Shown here: positions 27,031 to 36,097 of the stretch, in pieces | Layout: every line of letters begins with the position of its first letter | Position numbering within the stretch: position 1 is the first letter of the stretch | Source: Bacillus sp. FJAT-18017 | GTDB taxonomy: Bacteria; Bacillota; Bacilli; Bacillales; Cytobacillaceae | DNA length: 64,000 nt | NCBI RefSeq assembly: GCF_001278805.1 | Contig: NZ_CP012602.1 | Coordinates: 1,828,001-1,892,000, forward strand | Reading direction: 5' to 3' | Made by a program: the position numbers and the translations under genes | Notes under the pieces: model-generated | Database searches by the model: none | What the model was told of the DNA's origin: nothing | Seen by the model: only the letters and a program-made list of their open reading frames with translations

Positions 27031-28068
27031 GTGGACAAGCCGAAAAACAATACGATAACGATTAAGATAAATGGCGACAGCAGGCCGTATAAAGAAGATA
27101 ACAAGAGGCAAGAGACGGTCAGGGTACCCGAGACAAAAGAAATGGTCACTCCGGCCCAGCCTGAACAGGCTGCTGCTTTAGAAGCAGGGGAAGAAAGCTT
27201 TGAATGGATTTTGCCGGAATTTGAACCTGCTGAAACACCTAAAGAATACATAATAAAGGAAGCAACTGAAAGTGCCTCAATCTACCCAAAAGCAGTCAAG
27301 CCTTCTAAATCTTCAAAACCAGCTTTCCAATTTAATACACTTAATTTGAAACCAATTATTGTTCCTGTTATTTTCGCGATATTAATCGGGGTTACATTAG
27401 GAGCTGGAATGCTAAAGCTGCTTATCTCGGGTGATGGCGTTGAAGAGGCTATCACACCGACCAATGCAGTTACCCCTGCCGATAGAGAGAAACCGGTATC
27501 TGCTGGCAAAACTGCTGCGGCCACACTGCAGCCAATTACAACCTTTGCAGTCCAGGAAGGGATCTATACGAATAAAGACTCGGCAACTTCGGTAAAAGAG
27601 GAACTTGTCTCAAAAGGGATTCCCGCTGCAGTATTTGATAAGGATGGCCAGGCGATGATGCTTGTTGGTGTTGCAGCGAGTATCGAAGACGCTAAGGAAG
27701 TTGGAGCAGCCTTGAAGGCAAAAGGCATAGAGATTTATGCAAAAGAGGTTGCTTTCCCTGAGAAGGATGCCGGAAAACTCGCTGAACAGGATGCAGCTTT
27801 TTTGAAAAAAGTTCCTGCACTTTATGAAGGCCTAAGTAATGCCGCTGCAGCAAATATCACGGGTGGCAGTACGGGAGAAGCCGCAAAAAACGCACAGTCC
27901 GAGCTTCAAAAAATTGATGAAAGCAAACTGAAAAATGGTGCTATCAAAAGTATGTACGGGGAGCTGACTGGTGCGGCTACTCTGCTTGCAGGGACACTTG
28001 ATGAAGCAGGAAGTATCAAAGCACAGCAGCACCTCCTCGACTTCCTTGCATTATATCAATCCTTCTAA
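27031..28068 (+). CDS. spoIIB: SpoIIB, stage II sporulation protein with SPOR domain
   Basis: A 345-residue bitopic protein. The start is GTG 27031, with AGAAGGGA about 11 bases upstream. The first 108 residues are cytoplasmic and charged, beginning with a TITIKINGDSRPY segment like SpoIIB. One membrane helix follows (PIIVPVIFAILIGVTLGAGML). The outer part has a SPOR-like repeat (FAVQEGIYTNKDSATSVKEELVSKGIPAAVF). In B. subtilis SpoIIB helps septal peptidoglycan thinning and engulfment and lies just after comC. Here it lies after the pil operon. Confidence 0.88.
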   Translation: MDKPKNNTITIKINGDSRPYKEDNKRQETVRVPETKEMVTPAQPEQAAALEAGEESFEWILPEFEPAETPKEYIIKEATESASIYPKAVKPSKSSKPAFQFNTLNLKPIIVPVIFAILIGVTLGAGMLKLLISGDGVEEAITPTNAVTPADREKPVSAGKTAAATLQPITTFAVQEGIYTNKDSATSVKEELVSKGIPAAVFDKDGQAMMLVGVAASIEDAKEVGAALKAKGIEIYAKEVAFPEKDAGKLAEQDAAFLKKVPALYEGLSNAAAANITGGSTGEAAKNAQSELQKIDESKLKNGAIKSMYGELTGAATLLAGTLDEAGSIKAQQHLLDFLALYQSF

Positions 28069-28072
28069 CTGG

Positions 28073-28100
28073 TATCCGGGCACATCGCCCGGGTATTTTT
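28073..28100 (+). terminator. Terminator after spoIIB
   Basis: TATCCGGGC pairs with GCCCGGGTA around ACATC and is followed by TTTTT. Confidence 0.88.
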
Positions 28101-28217
28101 GTATGTATAGGAACGGAAAAATTTCGACACTTTAATCATTAGAAATTGTTTGCAGGGGCGAAGTTTGATACGATTGGAATGTATCTCCCCAAACATAGCA
28201 AAAAGAAAGGTGATTGT

Positions 28218-28790
28218 ATGCCGAACCTCATTTTAGCCTCTTCATCTCCACGGCGAAAGGAACTTCTAGAAAATCTCCAGCTTACTTTCCACATTTACAG
28301 CTCAGATGTTGACGAAAGCTTTGCACCTGGCTCATCTCCTGAAGACATTGTGATGGGGCTTGCTGAACGGAAGGCTGTTGCCGTGTCTCATGACCATCCC
28401 GGTGACTTTGTCATTGGCGCCGACACGATTGTTGTTGCAGACGGTAATGTGCTTGGTAAGCCCGCCAATCGCGAGGAAGCAATCGGGATGCTGAAGCTTT
28501 TGTCAGGCAGTGTCCACCATGTTTACACCGGGGTAGCCATCATCTCCCCGGAAGCAAAGTCCCGTTTTTATGAAAAAACTGAAGTCCATTTCTGGGAGTT
28601 GACGGACAGGGAAATCGAATATTATGCGGATAGCGGGGAGCCGCTGGACAAAGCAGGCGGCTATGGTATCCAGGGTCTGGGCGGTATGCTTGTCAAAAAG
28701 ATTGACGGCGATTATTTTAGCGTTGTCGGGCTCCCTGTCTCCAGGACAGTCCGGGAGCTTGCCAAGGCAGGCTACCCGCTTCCGTATTGA
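28218..28790 (+). CDS. maf: Maf, nucleoside triphosphate pyrophosphatase (dTTP/UTP type)
   Basis: A 190-residue Maf/HAM1-fold protein with the signature LASSSPRRKELL at the N-terminus, VIGADTIVVADG around the catalytic Asp, and DKAGGYGIQGLGG. The family hydrolyses non-canonical or pyrimidine NTPs and affects septum formation in Bacillus. I chose ATG 28218 because GAAAGG lies 7-8 bases upstream and the signature begins at once; the longer frame from 28146 adds an unrelated leader. Confidence 0.95.
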   Translation: MPNLILASSSPRRKELLENLQLTFHIYSSDVDESFAPGSSPEDIVMGLAERKAVAVSHDHPGDFVIGADTIVVADGNVLGKPANREEAIGMLKLLSGSVHHVYTGVAIISPEAKSRFYEKTEVHFWELTDREIEYYADSGEPLDKAGGYGIQGLGGMLVKKIDGDYFSVVGLPVSRTVRELAKAGYPLPY

Positions 28791-28850
28791 TGAAAGGTTC
28801 CGGGCATTAGTAAACGTCCGGCTCTCCCTACTATAAGGGAGGAAACACGT

Positions 28851-29540
28851 TTGACGAGCAATACATTAATGATCCGTGATTACCCCCAGGAGGAAAGGCC
28901 CCGGGAACGATTCATTTCCGGCGGACCATCCAGCCTTTCAAACCATGAATTGATTGCACTGCTGTTAAGAACAGGAACTAAGGATGAGTCTGTCCTTCAA
29001 TTGGCAAATCGGCTCCTGTCCCATTTCGAGGGACTCCGGCTTCTAAAAGCTGCCTCACTCGAGGAAATAACAGCAATTAAGGGCATCGGCCAGGCGAAAG
29101 CAATCCAGCTATTGGCGGCGCTTGAGTTGGGAAGCCGAGTTGCCAACCTCTCCAACAATGAGCGTTATGTCATTCGTTCCCCGGAAGATGGGGCAAACTA
29201 TGTGATGAACGAGATGCGCTTCCTGAGCCAGGAACACTTCGTTTGCCTCTATCTCAACACAAAGAACCAGGTTCTCCACAAACAGACAATCTTCATTGGT
29301 AGCCTGAATGCTTCGATTGTGCATCCCCGTGAGGTGTTCAAGGAAGCGTTCCGAAGGTCAGCTGCTTCCATTATTTGTCTCCATAATCACCCCTCAGGCG
29401 ACCCTACTCCTAGCAGGGAGGATATCGAAGTAACGAAAAGGCTGTCGGAGTGCGGCAAGATCATTGGAATAGATGTACTCGACCATTTGATTATCGGGGA
29501 AAATAAATTTGTGTCTCTGAAGGAAAAAGGTTACTTGTAA
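28851..29540 (+). CDS. radC: RadC family JAMM-domain protein
   Basis: A 229-residue protein with an N-terminal UPF0758 region (RDYPQEERPRERF), a helix-hairpin-helix (LEEITAIKGIGQAKAIQLLA) and a C-terminal MPN+/JAMM domain with HNHPSGDPTPSREDIE. The JAMM motif suggests a metal-dependent peptidase-like site. The name comes from an old repair phenotype and the function is not settled. TTG 28851 is chosen because AAGGGAGG at 28835-28842 lies 8 bases upstream. It sits between maf and mreB as in Bacillus. Confidence 0.95.
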   Translation: MTSNTLMIRDYPQEERPRERFISGGPSSLSNHELIALLLRTGTKDESVLQLANRLLSHFEGLRLLKAASLEEITAIKGIGQAKAIQLLAALELGSRVANLSNNERYVIRSPEDGANYVMNEMRFLSQEHFVCLYLNTKNQVLHKQTIFIGSLNASIVHPREVFKEAFRRSAASIICLHNHPSGDPTPSREDIEVTKRLSECGKIIGIDVLDHLIIGENKFVSLKEKGYL

Positions 29541-29543
29541 TAC

Positions 29544-29572
29544 TATGTTTTTATTTGACGTTACGATATAAT
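29544..29572 (+). promoter_or_regulatory. Candidate promoter of mreB
   Basis: A perfect TATAAT (29567-29572) lies about 145 bases before mreB. The -35 at 17 bases (TATGTT) is poor, so the call rests on the -10 box alone. Confidence 0.4.
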
Positions 29573-29714
29573 AAGGCTTATGATTTTTTAGGGCCTGCCC
29601 ATTAAAAAATACGATTTAATTGCTGAGTTTTTCAACAATTTTAGAATATGAACACCCTCTTTTCGCCAGGAGGGTTAATGACAGAATTTTTGCTACGGAA
29701 AGGGAGATACGCGA

Positions 29715-30740
29715 ATGTTTGGATTAGGATCAAGAGATCTTGGCATAGATTTGGGGACTGCCAATACACTTGTTTATGTTAAAGGAAAAGGAATCGTTTT
29801 AAGGGAGCCATCAGTTGTTGCTTTTCAGACGGATACAAAAGATATTGTCGCTGTCGGGAACGAAGCGAAAAATATGATCGGAAGGACTCCTGGCAATATT
29901 GTAGCCTTAAGGCCGATGAAGGATGGAGTTATTGCCGATTATGATACAACGGCAACGATGATGAAGTATTACATTCGTGAAGCTATGAAAAGTAAAGGGA
30001 TTTTTAAGAGCAGCAAGCCGTATATCATGGTTTGTGTTCCATCCGGAATTACTGCTGTGGAACGCCGGGCTGTTATTGACGCAACAAAGCAAGCCGGTGC
30101 GCGTGATGCCTTTCCAATAGAAGAACCTTTTGCGGCTGCGATTGGCGCGAATCTGCCTGTCTGGGAACCGACAGGAAGTATGGTTGTTGACATCGGCGGC
30201 GGTACGACCGAAGTGGCGATCATTTCCCTTGGAGGCATCGTGACAAGCCAGTCGATCCGGATTGCCGGTGATGAAATGGATGAAGCAATCATTCAATATA
30301 TTCGCAAAAACTATAATTTGATGATTGGCGACCGTACAGCGGAGACAATCAAAATGGAAATCGGCTCGGCCGGAAATGCGGAAGGTATTGAAAATATGGA
30401 AATCCGCGGCCGCGACCTTTTAACTGGTCTGCCAAAGACGATTGAAATTACTGCCGCTGAAATTGGCGGAGCGCTTCATGACACGGTGTATGCGATTGTT
30501 GAAGCGGTAAAAAGCACGCTTGAAAAAACACCGCCTGAGCTTGCCGCTGATATCATGGACAGAGGAATTGTCCTGACCGGCGGAGGAGCCCTTCTGCGCA
30601 ACCTTGATAAGGTCATTGGCGAAGAAACAAATATACCAGTCCTAATCGCGGAAAATCCGCTTGATTGTGTGGCAATTGGGACAGGTAAGGCGCTTGATCA
30701 TATCGACCTGTTTAAAAACAAAAGCAGGGACTCTAGATAA
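29715..30740 (+). CDS. mreB: MreB, actin-like rod-shape protein
   Basis: A 341-residue actin homologue that forms membrane filaments guiding lateral wall synthesis. It has the phosphate-1 motif [15 protein letters not shown], phosphate-2 [16 protein letters not shown], the adenosine motif [12 protein letters not shown] and an N-terminal amphipathic segment ([10 protein letters not shown]). AAAGGGAG lies upstream of ATG 29715. It starts the mreBCD-minCD cluster. Confidence 0.98.
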   Translation: MFGLGSRDLGIDLGTANTLVYVKGKGIVLREPSVVAFQTDTKDIVAVGNEAKNMIGRTPGNIVALRPMKDGVIADYDTTATMMKYYIREAMKSKGIFKSSKPYIMVCVPSGITAVERRAVIDATKQAGARDAFPIEEPFAAAIGANLPVWEPTGSMVVDIGGGTTEVAIISLGGIVTSQSIRIAGDEMDEAIIQYIRKNYNLMIGDRTAETIKMEIGSAGNAEGIENMEIRGRDLLTGLPKTIEITAAEIGGALHDTVYAIVEAVKSTLEKTPPELAADIMDRGIVLTGGGALLRNLDKVIGEETNIPVLIAENPLDCVAIGTGKALDHIDLFKNKSRDSR

Positions 30741-30762
30741 ATGGCTGCAAAACGAGGTGTGA

Positions 30763-31647
30763 ATGATGCCACAATCTTTTTTTAACAAACGCCTCATTAT
30801 CCTGTTAGTAAGTGTCATTATCCTGGTTGCATTAATCGGATTTTCTTTAAGAGAACGTGATAGGCTGACGTGGCCGGAGCAGTTCGTAAAGGACTCCACC
30901 GGCTGGCTTCAGTCGCTTGTCTCTACTCCCGTCCAGTATGTAGCGGGCTTTTTCGAAAATGTTTCGGATCTACAAGATACATACAATGAAAATAAAAAGT
31001 TGAAAACAAGAGTAGTAGATATTGCGCGGCTTGAAGCAGAAGTCTATCAGCTTGAAAAAGAAAATGAAGAACTTCGCAAGACGCTCGATAAAACGGAGTC
31101 CTTGAGCAATTCGGATATCATTCAGGCAACGATTATGGGCCGGAACCCGGACCGCTGGAATGAACTGATTATCATCAACAAGGGCTCATCAGACGGGCTT
31201 GAAAAAAATATGGCTGTTATTACAGCCGAGGGCCTGATCGGCAAGGTTAAAAGCGTTAACGACTTTTCCTCAACAGTCCAGCTTCTCAGTGCGATGGATC
31301 CAAAGAACAGGATTTCTGTTGTAACCCAGGGAAAAGAGGAAATCTATGGGTTTGTCGAAGGATATGATGAGGAAAAGAAACTTCTTCAAGTCAAAAAAAT
31401 TCCGTATGAAGCGAAAGTGAAAAAGGGACAGACAGTCGTGACTTCGGGCCTTGGCGGAGTGTTCCCTAAAGGGCTTTTGGTAGGGAAAATCGAGGAAGTC
31501 CAGCCTGACCAATACGGATTGAACCAGATTGCCTTTGTGAAGCCTGGCGCAAACTTCTACGACATTAGTGAAGTAATGGTAATTAAACGGTTAATGGACA
31601 AGCCGCTTGCTTCAGAAATGGTGGATGATAAGGAGGAAGAATTGTGA
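30763..31647 (+). CDS. mreC: MreC, rod-shape-determining protein
   Basis: A 294-residue bitopic protein with one N-terminal membrane helix (LIILLVSVIILVALIGFSL), a coiled coil (about 65-105) and the beta-rich MreC domain with IMGRNPDRWNELIIINKGSSDGL and TSGLGGVFPKGLLVGKIEEV. It links MreB filaments to wall enzymes outside the membrane. The stop overlaps the GTG start of mreD by four bases. Confidence 0.97.
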   Translation: MMPQSFFNKRLIILLVSVIILVALIGFSLRERDRLTWPEQFVKDSTGWLQSLVSTPVQYVAGFFENVSDLQDTYNENKKLKTRVVDIARLEAEVYQLEKENEELRKTLDKTESLSNSDIIQATIMGRNPDRWNELIIINKGSSDGLEKNMAVITAEGLIGKVKSVNDFSSTVQLLSAMDPKNRISVVTQGKEEIYGFVEGYDEEKKLLQVKKIPYEAKVKKGQTVVTSGLGGVFPKGLLVGKIEEVQPDQYGLNQIAFVKPGANFYDISEVMVIKRLMDKPLASEMVDDKEEEL

Positions 31648-32159
31648 GGCGTGTCTTCCTTCCTCTTTTGTTGTTCCTTTTTTTTACAATTGAAAGTATC
31701 TTTGTCCAGCTTCTGCCGTCGGAATATTTCATGGATAAATACATTTTGGTTCCAAGATTCTTGATTGGCATCCTGATGTTGTTCGCGATTTATGGGAAAC
31801 AAAAACAAGCCGTTATTTATGGATTTGTGTTTGGGCTTCTTTTTGACATCGTTTATACTGAAATAATCGGAGTCTATTTATTCCTGTTTCCATTGACGAT
31901 TGTTATGGTATCGAGGCTGATGCGGGTTTTCCATGCAAACGTTCTTGTCGCGATTGTGGCGATACTTGCAGCTATTTCAGCCCTGGAAATTGTGATTTAT
32001 AAATTGAACAATTTTATTGGCATTACAGAAATGCCGTTTTCAGCATTCGCTGAAGTGCGCCTTTTGCCGGTCATTGTCCTGAACTTTGTTTTCCTGGCAG
32101 TGGCCTTTTATCCATTCAGGCGCTTTTTTGAAAAATTGGCACAGGATGAAAGCCTTTAA
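31644..32159 (+). CDS. mreD: MreD, rod-shape-determining membrane protein
   Basis: A 171-residue polytopic protein with about five helices (LFLFFTIESIFVQLLP, YILVPRFLIGILMLFAIYG, VFGLLFDIVYTEIIGVYLFLFP and others). It completes the MreBCD set. The start is GTG 31644, overlapping the mreC stop. Confidence 0.95.
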   Translation: MRRVFLPLLLFLFFTIESIFVQLLPSEYFMDKYILVPRFLIGILMLFAIYGKQKQAVIYGFVFGLLFDIVYTEIIGVYLFLFPLTIVMVSRLMRVFHANVLVAIVAILAAISALEIVIYKLNNFIGITEMPFSAFAEVRLLPVIVLNFVFLAVAFYPFRRFFEKLAQDESL

Positions 32160-32256
32160 AAAGGATTTTTGGCAATGTATGTCGAAATATAATAAAGGCA
32201 GTCTGTACCCTGGATAGCCAGGGAAGGTTGTGTGTTTGATGATCGGGGTGAAAGGC

Positions 32257-32937
32257 GTGAGCAAACGGCAGCATGTGACGATTAAAGGGACGAAGGATGG
32301 CATCACGCTGTTCCTTGATGACCTTTGCTCGTACGAAGAATTAAAGCGGGATTTGGAAAGCAAGCTTTCAATCCATGAAAATAGCAGCGGAGACGGCAAC
32401 CTCCTTCATGTGAATGTGAAGTCCGGGAACCGTTTCCTAACAAATGAGCAGCAGGAAGAACTGAAGCAGCTCATCCGAAAAAAAAAGGATCTTGTTGTCG
32501 AAACGATTGAATCAGATGTTATCTCGATACAGGAAGCTAAACAACTGGCGGAAAGGTCGCAAGTTAGCACCGTGGCAAGGGTGATTCGCTCTGGCCAGGT
32601 TCTTGAAGTGCCCGGCGACCTATTGCTCATTGGTGATGTCAATCCTGGCGGGGTAGTCATGGCCGGCGGCAATATTTTTATCATGGGAATCCTCAAGGGG
32701 ATTGCCCACGCAGGCTGTTATGGCGATACTGAAGCCATCATTGCTGCTTCTGCCATGGCGCCATCGCAGCTAAGGATTAGCCAGAATGTACTGACTCTGC
32801 CGAATATAAATGGCCCAGAAAATATGCGTGACATGGAATGCGCGTACATAGATGAAGAAAATGAAATTGCGCTTGGCAGGCTTCAGTCATTGGCAGGTTT
32901 AAGGCCTGGATTAACTAGATTAGAAGGAGGGCGTTAA
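32257..32937 (+). CDS. minC: MinC, septum site-determining protein
   Basis: A 226-residue inhibitor of FtsZ assembly. The N-terminal domain begins SKRQHVTIKGTKDGITLFLDD. The C-terminal beta-helix has VLEVPGDLLLIGDVNPGGVVMAGGNIFIMGILKGIAHAG. GTG 32257 gives the length of B. subtilis MinC and has GGGGTG 6 bases upstream. ATG 32239 is an alternative that adds six residues. A hairpin (CCCTGG/CCAGGG, 32208-32223) lies just before. minD follows after one base. Confidence 0.94.
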   Translation: MSKRQHVTIKGTKDGITLFLDDLCSYEELKRDLESKLSIHENSSGDGNLLHVNVKSGNRFLTNEQQEELKQLIRKKKDLVVETIESDVISIQEAKQLAERSQVSTVARVIRSGQVLEVPGDLLLIGDVNPGGVVMAGGNIFIMGILKGIAHAGCYGDTEAIIAASAMAPSQLRISQNVLTLPNINGPENMRDMECAYIDEENEIALGRLQSLAGLRPGLTRLEGGR

Positions 32938-32938
32938 C

Positions 32939-33742
32939 GTGGGGGAAGCAATCGTAATTACATCCGGGAAGGGCGGCGTCGGCAAGACGACGACTTCCGC
33001 TAATTTAGGTACAGCCCTTGCCCTGCAGGGGAAGAAGGTCTGCCTGGTCGACACCGATATCGGCCTTAGGAATCTTGACGTGGTCATGGGACTTGAGAAC
33101 AGGATCATTTATGACCTGGTCGACGTAGCCCAGGGCCGCTGCAAAATGCACCAGGCGCTTGTAAAGGATAAGCGTTTTGACGGGCTTCTCTATTTATTGC
33201 CTGCGGCCCAGACTGAGGATAAGACCGCTGTCACGCCCGAGCAGGTAAAAATGCTCGTTGAACAGCTTAAGCAGGATTTTGATTACATTATCATCGATTG
33301 CCCTGCCGGAATTGAGCATGGCTACAGGAACGCCATTGCAGGGGCTGACAGGGCAATTGTCGTGACAACTCCGGAAAAATCGGCTGTCCGCGATGCTGAC
33401 AGGATTATTGGCTTGCTCGAAAAAGAAGAAAACATCGAATCGCCAAAATTGATTATCAATCGGATCAGGCCGCAAATGATGAAAAATGGCGAAACATTGG
33501 ATGTGGAAGAAATCAGCTACCACCTGTCGATTGAATTGCTGGGAATTGTCGCTGATGATGATGAGGTCATCAAGGCCTCACATTATGGTGAGCCTATCGC
33601 AATGAACCCAAACAGCAAAGCATCAATTGCCTATCGGAACATTGCCCGCAGGATTCTCGGTGAATCAATTCCGCTACAACAGCTTGAGGATGACAACAAA
33701 GGCGTATTTACGAAAATTAAGAGGTTTTTTGGCGTTAAATAA
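32939..33742 (+). CDS. minD: MinD, septum site-determining ATPase
   Basis: A 267-residue deviant Walker A ATPase that recruits MinC to the membrane. It has ITSGKGGVGKTTTSANLG with the signature lysine, DTDIGLRNLDVVMGLENR, DCPAGIEHGY, and a C-terminal amphipathic membrane-targeting helix (FTKIKRFFGVK). The start is GTG 32939 with GAAGGAGGG upstream. In Bacillus MinCD is placed by DivIVA/MinJ, which are not in this window. Confidence 0.97.
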   Translation: MGEAIVITSGKGGVGKTTTSANLGTALALQGKKVCLVDTDIGLRNLDVVMGLENRIIYDLVDVAQGRCKMHQALVKDKRFDGLLYLLPAAQTEDKTAVTPEQVKMLVEQLKQDFDYIIIDCPAGIEHGYRNAIAGADRAIVVTTPEKSAVRDADRIIGLLEKEENIESPKLIINRIRPQMMKNGETLDVEEISYHLSIELLGIVADDDEVIKASHYGEPIAMNPNSKASIAYRNIARRILGESIPLQQLEDDNKGVFTKIKRFFGVK

Positions 33743-33762
33743 GTAGATTAATAGAAATGTGA

Positions 33763-33801
33763 AGCCCTGCTGGAATCATTGTGATTCGGCAGGGCTTTTT
33801 T
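33763..33801 (+). terminator. Terminator after minD
   Basis: AGCCCTGC-TGGAATCA pairs with TGATTC-GGCAGGGCT around a short loop and is followed by TTTTTT. Confidence 0.92.
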
Positions 33802-33896
33802 GTGTATGGGTTTTCCCTGCTTTGAAACAAGTTGAGGGAAAACGGAAGCTCGTTCACTAGTTATTTTATGATAGTACTCACTAGTTACCAAGCCAT

Positions 33897-34036
33897 CCGG
33901 GCCAGACCCTGACTATATAAAAAAATAAACTATAGTAAGTTTTCGCTATAAAATTAGGGGTTATTTTTCTGAAAAGACTAGTCAGGTTCATAGTCATGGC
34001 TATGTTCACAATGGCCCGGGCCAGACCCTGGCTATA
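33897..34036. repeat. Two copies of a 21-nt GC-rich repeat in the minD-spoIVFA gap
   Basis: The word CCGGGCCAGACCCTG is followed by A/G-CTATA at 33897-33917 and again at 34016-34036, with one difference in 21. Between and around them lie ACTAGT words, CTATA words and the palindrome GGCCCGGGCC (34013-34022). The remaining gap (33802-33896, 34037-34161) is AT-rich without a credible reading frame. Confidence 0.6.
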
Positions 34037-34161
34037 GTTCAATACGTAATTTAGTATGTTTTTACTAGTGAGGTTTAGGTCGTGCTAAAAAAAAATCACC
34101 TCCACCATAGATAGAGCGCCAACTTAAAAGACCTTTTAAAATGAACTCCTCCATTCGGTAG

Positions 34162-34169
34162 CATACACC
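34162..34169 (+). promoter_or_regulatory. Possible sigma-E -10 element for spoIVFA
   Basis: CATACACC matches seven of eight positions of the sigma-E -10 consensus. No good -35 lies 13-14 bases upstream, so the call is weak. The spoIVF operon is sigma-E dependent in B. subtilis. Confidence 0.35.
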
Positions 34170-34224
34170 GGACAACTCCTTCATAGACTTGTACAAAAAC
34201 GTGGTAAAAAAGGTTGGTGGAGAT

Positions 34225-35010
34225 ATGCAGCCAAGCAAGGAGGAAATCCGCAGGCGAATAGCTCAGCGGAAAAAGGAACGGAGCCGGCGGACAAGCAATA
34301 AATTACCTGAAAGACCTGGCAAAACGCCAGTACCCGGCTGGCTCCAGGACGATGAGAACTACCGATTCAATGAGATGATTTCCTATGAAACCGGACCAGA
34401 TGAGGGCAGCCATCCCTTATTTAAGAAGGAAGTGTTTTTCTTTAAGCTGCTTGGTTCAGCGGTATTATTCCTGGCGATTGCCATCCTGTTCCGCAGTCAG
34501 TCACCTGCGGCGGATCCGGCGAGGGAGCTTGTTTTAAAAGGATTCACAGAAGACTTCCAGTTTGCCACGGTCAGCCAGTGGTATGAAGATAAATTCGGCA
34601 AGCCGCTTGCCTTGCTTCCCCAGCCAACAAGTGATGAGCCAGTGCAGACTGACTTTGCCATGCCAGCCTCAGGAAAAATACTCGAAAACTTTGAAAAAAA
34701 TGGCCAGGGTATCATGATTGGAACTGAAAAGGATGCCCCCGTAGAGTCCATCAAAGAGGGGCTCGTCAAGTTTGCCAGTGTTAAGGAGGGGCTTGGGAAA
34801 ACTGTCATTGTTCAGCATGCTGATAACACCGAGTCCTGGTATGGAAATCTTGATTCAATTTCAGTTGGCCTTTATGATCACGTTGGGAAATCGAAGGAAA
34901 TTGGCAGGGTAGGGCCAAGTGCCGATGAAACAAAAGGGGAGTTTTATTTTGCGATAAAAAAGAAAGAAGAGGGCTTCATCGATCCAATCAAGGTGATTTC
35001 ATTTGAATAA
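34225..35010 (+). CDS. spoIVFA: SpoIVFA, inhibitor and anchor of the pro-sigma-K protease
   Basis: A 261-residue protein with a basic N-terminal cytoplasmic part, one membrane helix (FFKLLGSAVLFLAIAILF) and a C-terminal LytM/M23-like fold (ASGKILENFEKNGQGIMIGT...VIVQHADNTESWYGNLDSI) that looks degenerate. It holds SpoIVFB inactive with BofA until the forespore signals through SpoIVB. ATG 34225 is chosen because GGTGGAG lies 5-6 bases upstream. It overlaps spoIVFB by eight bases. Confidence 0.93.
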   Translation: MQPSKEEIRRRIAQRKKERSRRTSNKLPERPGKTPVPGWLQDDENYRFNEMISYETGPDEGSHPLFKKEVFFFKLLGSAVLFLAIAILFRSQSPAADPARELVLKGFTEDFQFATVSQWYEDKFGKPLALLPQPTSDEPVQTDFAMPASGKILENFEKNGQGIMIGTEKDAPVESIKEGLVKFASVKEGLGKTVIVQHADNTESWYGNLDSISVGLYDHVGKSKEIGRVGPSADETKGEFYFAIKKKEEGFIDPIKVISFE

Positions 35011-35872
35011 AGCCGCATCACTGCTGGGGCTTGTCCATATCCATCCCCTGTTATGGCTCGCAGCAGCCCTGGCAGTCGTTACCGCCCACTTTCAAGAGCT
35101 ATGTATGCTGCTGTTTATCATTTTCATTCATGAAATCGGCCATGCGTTTGCAGCAGCCATGTTTTCGTGGCGGATTAAGCGGATCACGCTGCTTCCATTT
35201 GGCGGGGTTGCGGAAATGGATGAGCATGGGAACCGGCCGCTCAAGGAAGAAACTATTGTCATTCTGGCCGGTCCAGTTCAGCATGTATGGATGATTGCAG
35301 CGGCTTATATTCTGCACAGCTCTGGGTTGATCCTCGATTCTACCTTTGAATTATTTCTCGAGTATAATATGATGATTCTCGTTTTCAATCTGCTTCCAAT
35401 TTGGCCGCTTGATGGCGGAAAGCTGCTTTTCTTGGGATTGTCCCTTTGGAAACCTTTCCCCGAAGCGCATCGATGGGCTTTGATTGCTTCATTTGCAGCT
35501 CTTATCGTATTTACCCTTGGTATCCTGGTGATTGCTCCGCTGCATTTGAATAGCTGGATTATTGCTGGATTCCTTTACTTTACTTTATTCTTTGAATGGA
35601 AGCAGCGCCACTATGTGTTCATGCGTTTTTTGCTGGAGCGCTATTACGGAAAGAAAGATAGCAATCTTTCGGGATTACAGCTAATAAAAGCAAACGAAGG
35701 GGAACCGATCCTGGAGGTATTGGCAAAATTCCGGCGCGGGTTCAAGCATTCAATCGTCATTGACAGCGCTGCTGGAGAAAAAGGCATTCTTGATGAAAAT
35801 GAAGTGCTTCATGCATGCTTTTCCGAGCATCGAATATCCGGAAAAATCGGAGACTTGTTTTTTGTATATTGA
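35003..35872 (+). CDS. spoIVFB: SpoIVFB, intramembrane metalloprotease that processes pro-sigma-K
   Basis: A 289-residue site-2-type protease. It has the zinc motif HEIGH in LLFIIFIHEIGHAFAAAMFSW, the third ligand segment NLLPIWPLDGGKLL, about six membrane helices and a C-terminal CBS-like domain (GLQLIKANEGEPILEVLAKFRRGFKHSIVI). It acts in the mother cell membrane facing the forespore. The start is TTG 35003, inside spoIVFA, giving MNKAASLLGLVHIHPLLW, close to the B. subtilis start. Confidence 0.96.
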   Translation: MNKAASLLGLVHIHPLLWLAAALAVVTAHFQELCMLLFIIFIHEIGHAFAAAMFSWRIKRITLLPFGGVAEMDEHGNRPLKEETIVILAGPVQHVWMIAAAYILHSSGLILDSTFELFLEYNMMILVFNLLPIWPLDGGKLLFLGLSLWKPFPEAHRWALIASFAALIVFTLGILVIAPLHLNSWIIAGFLYFTLFFEWKQRHYVFMRFLLERYYGKKDSNLSGLQLIKANEGEPILEVLAKFRRGFKHSIVIDSAAGEKGILDENEVLHACFSEHRISGKIGDLFFVY

Positions 35873-35876
35873 TTGG

Positions 35877-35916
35877 AAAGGGTATTCCCGGGTTCCGCCT
35901 GGCGAATGCCTTTTTT
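35877..35916 (+). terminator. Terminator after spoIVFB
   Basis: AAAGG(G)TATTC pairs with GAATGCCTTT with one bulge, has an inner CC...GG stem, and is followed by a T run. Confidence 0.8.
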
Positions 35917-36008
35917 GCGCTATCCCACATTAATTGGGCGGTAAGATCCCCTTCAAAATTCTTAATAAAAGAAAGGGTGGGAATTACTGTCCGTAAAAAC
36001 CTGATTGG

Positions 36009-36066
36009 TTAAACTAACAATCAGTGGGATAAAAAATCCCCATTGATTAAAGTTTAACTTTATAAT
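36009..36066. promoter_or_regulatory. Long imperfect inverted repeat and TATAAT box before rng
   Basis: An arm starting TTAAACT and ending CAGTGGGAT (36009-36030) is complementary to ATCCCCATTGATTAAAGTTTAA read in pieces (36036-36057), around AAAAA. TATAAT follows at 36061-36066. No good -35 is seen at normal spacing. The repeat could be an operator or, if transcription starts further upstream, a leader hairpin. Confidence 0.5.
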
Positions 36067-36097
36067 GAGTAGAGATTTAGAGAAGCGGGGTTTACTC

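Noticed and set aside
28146..28217. Extended N-terminus of maf
   Set aside because: The Maf signature begins right after ATG 28218, which has a ribosome binding site. The upstream codons look random.
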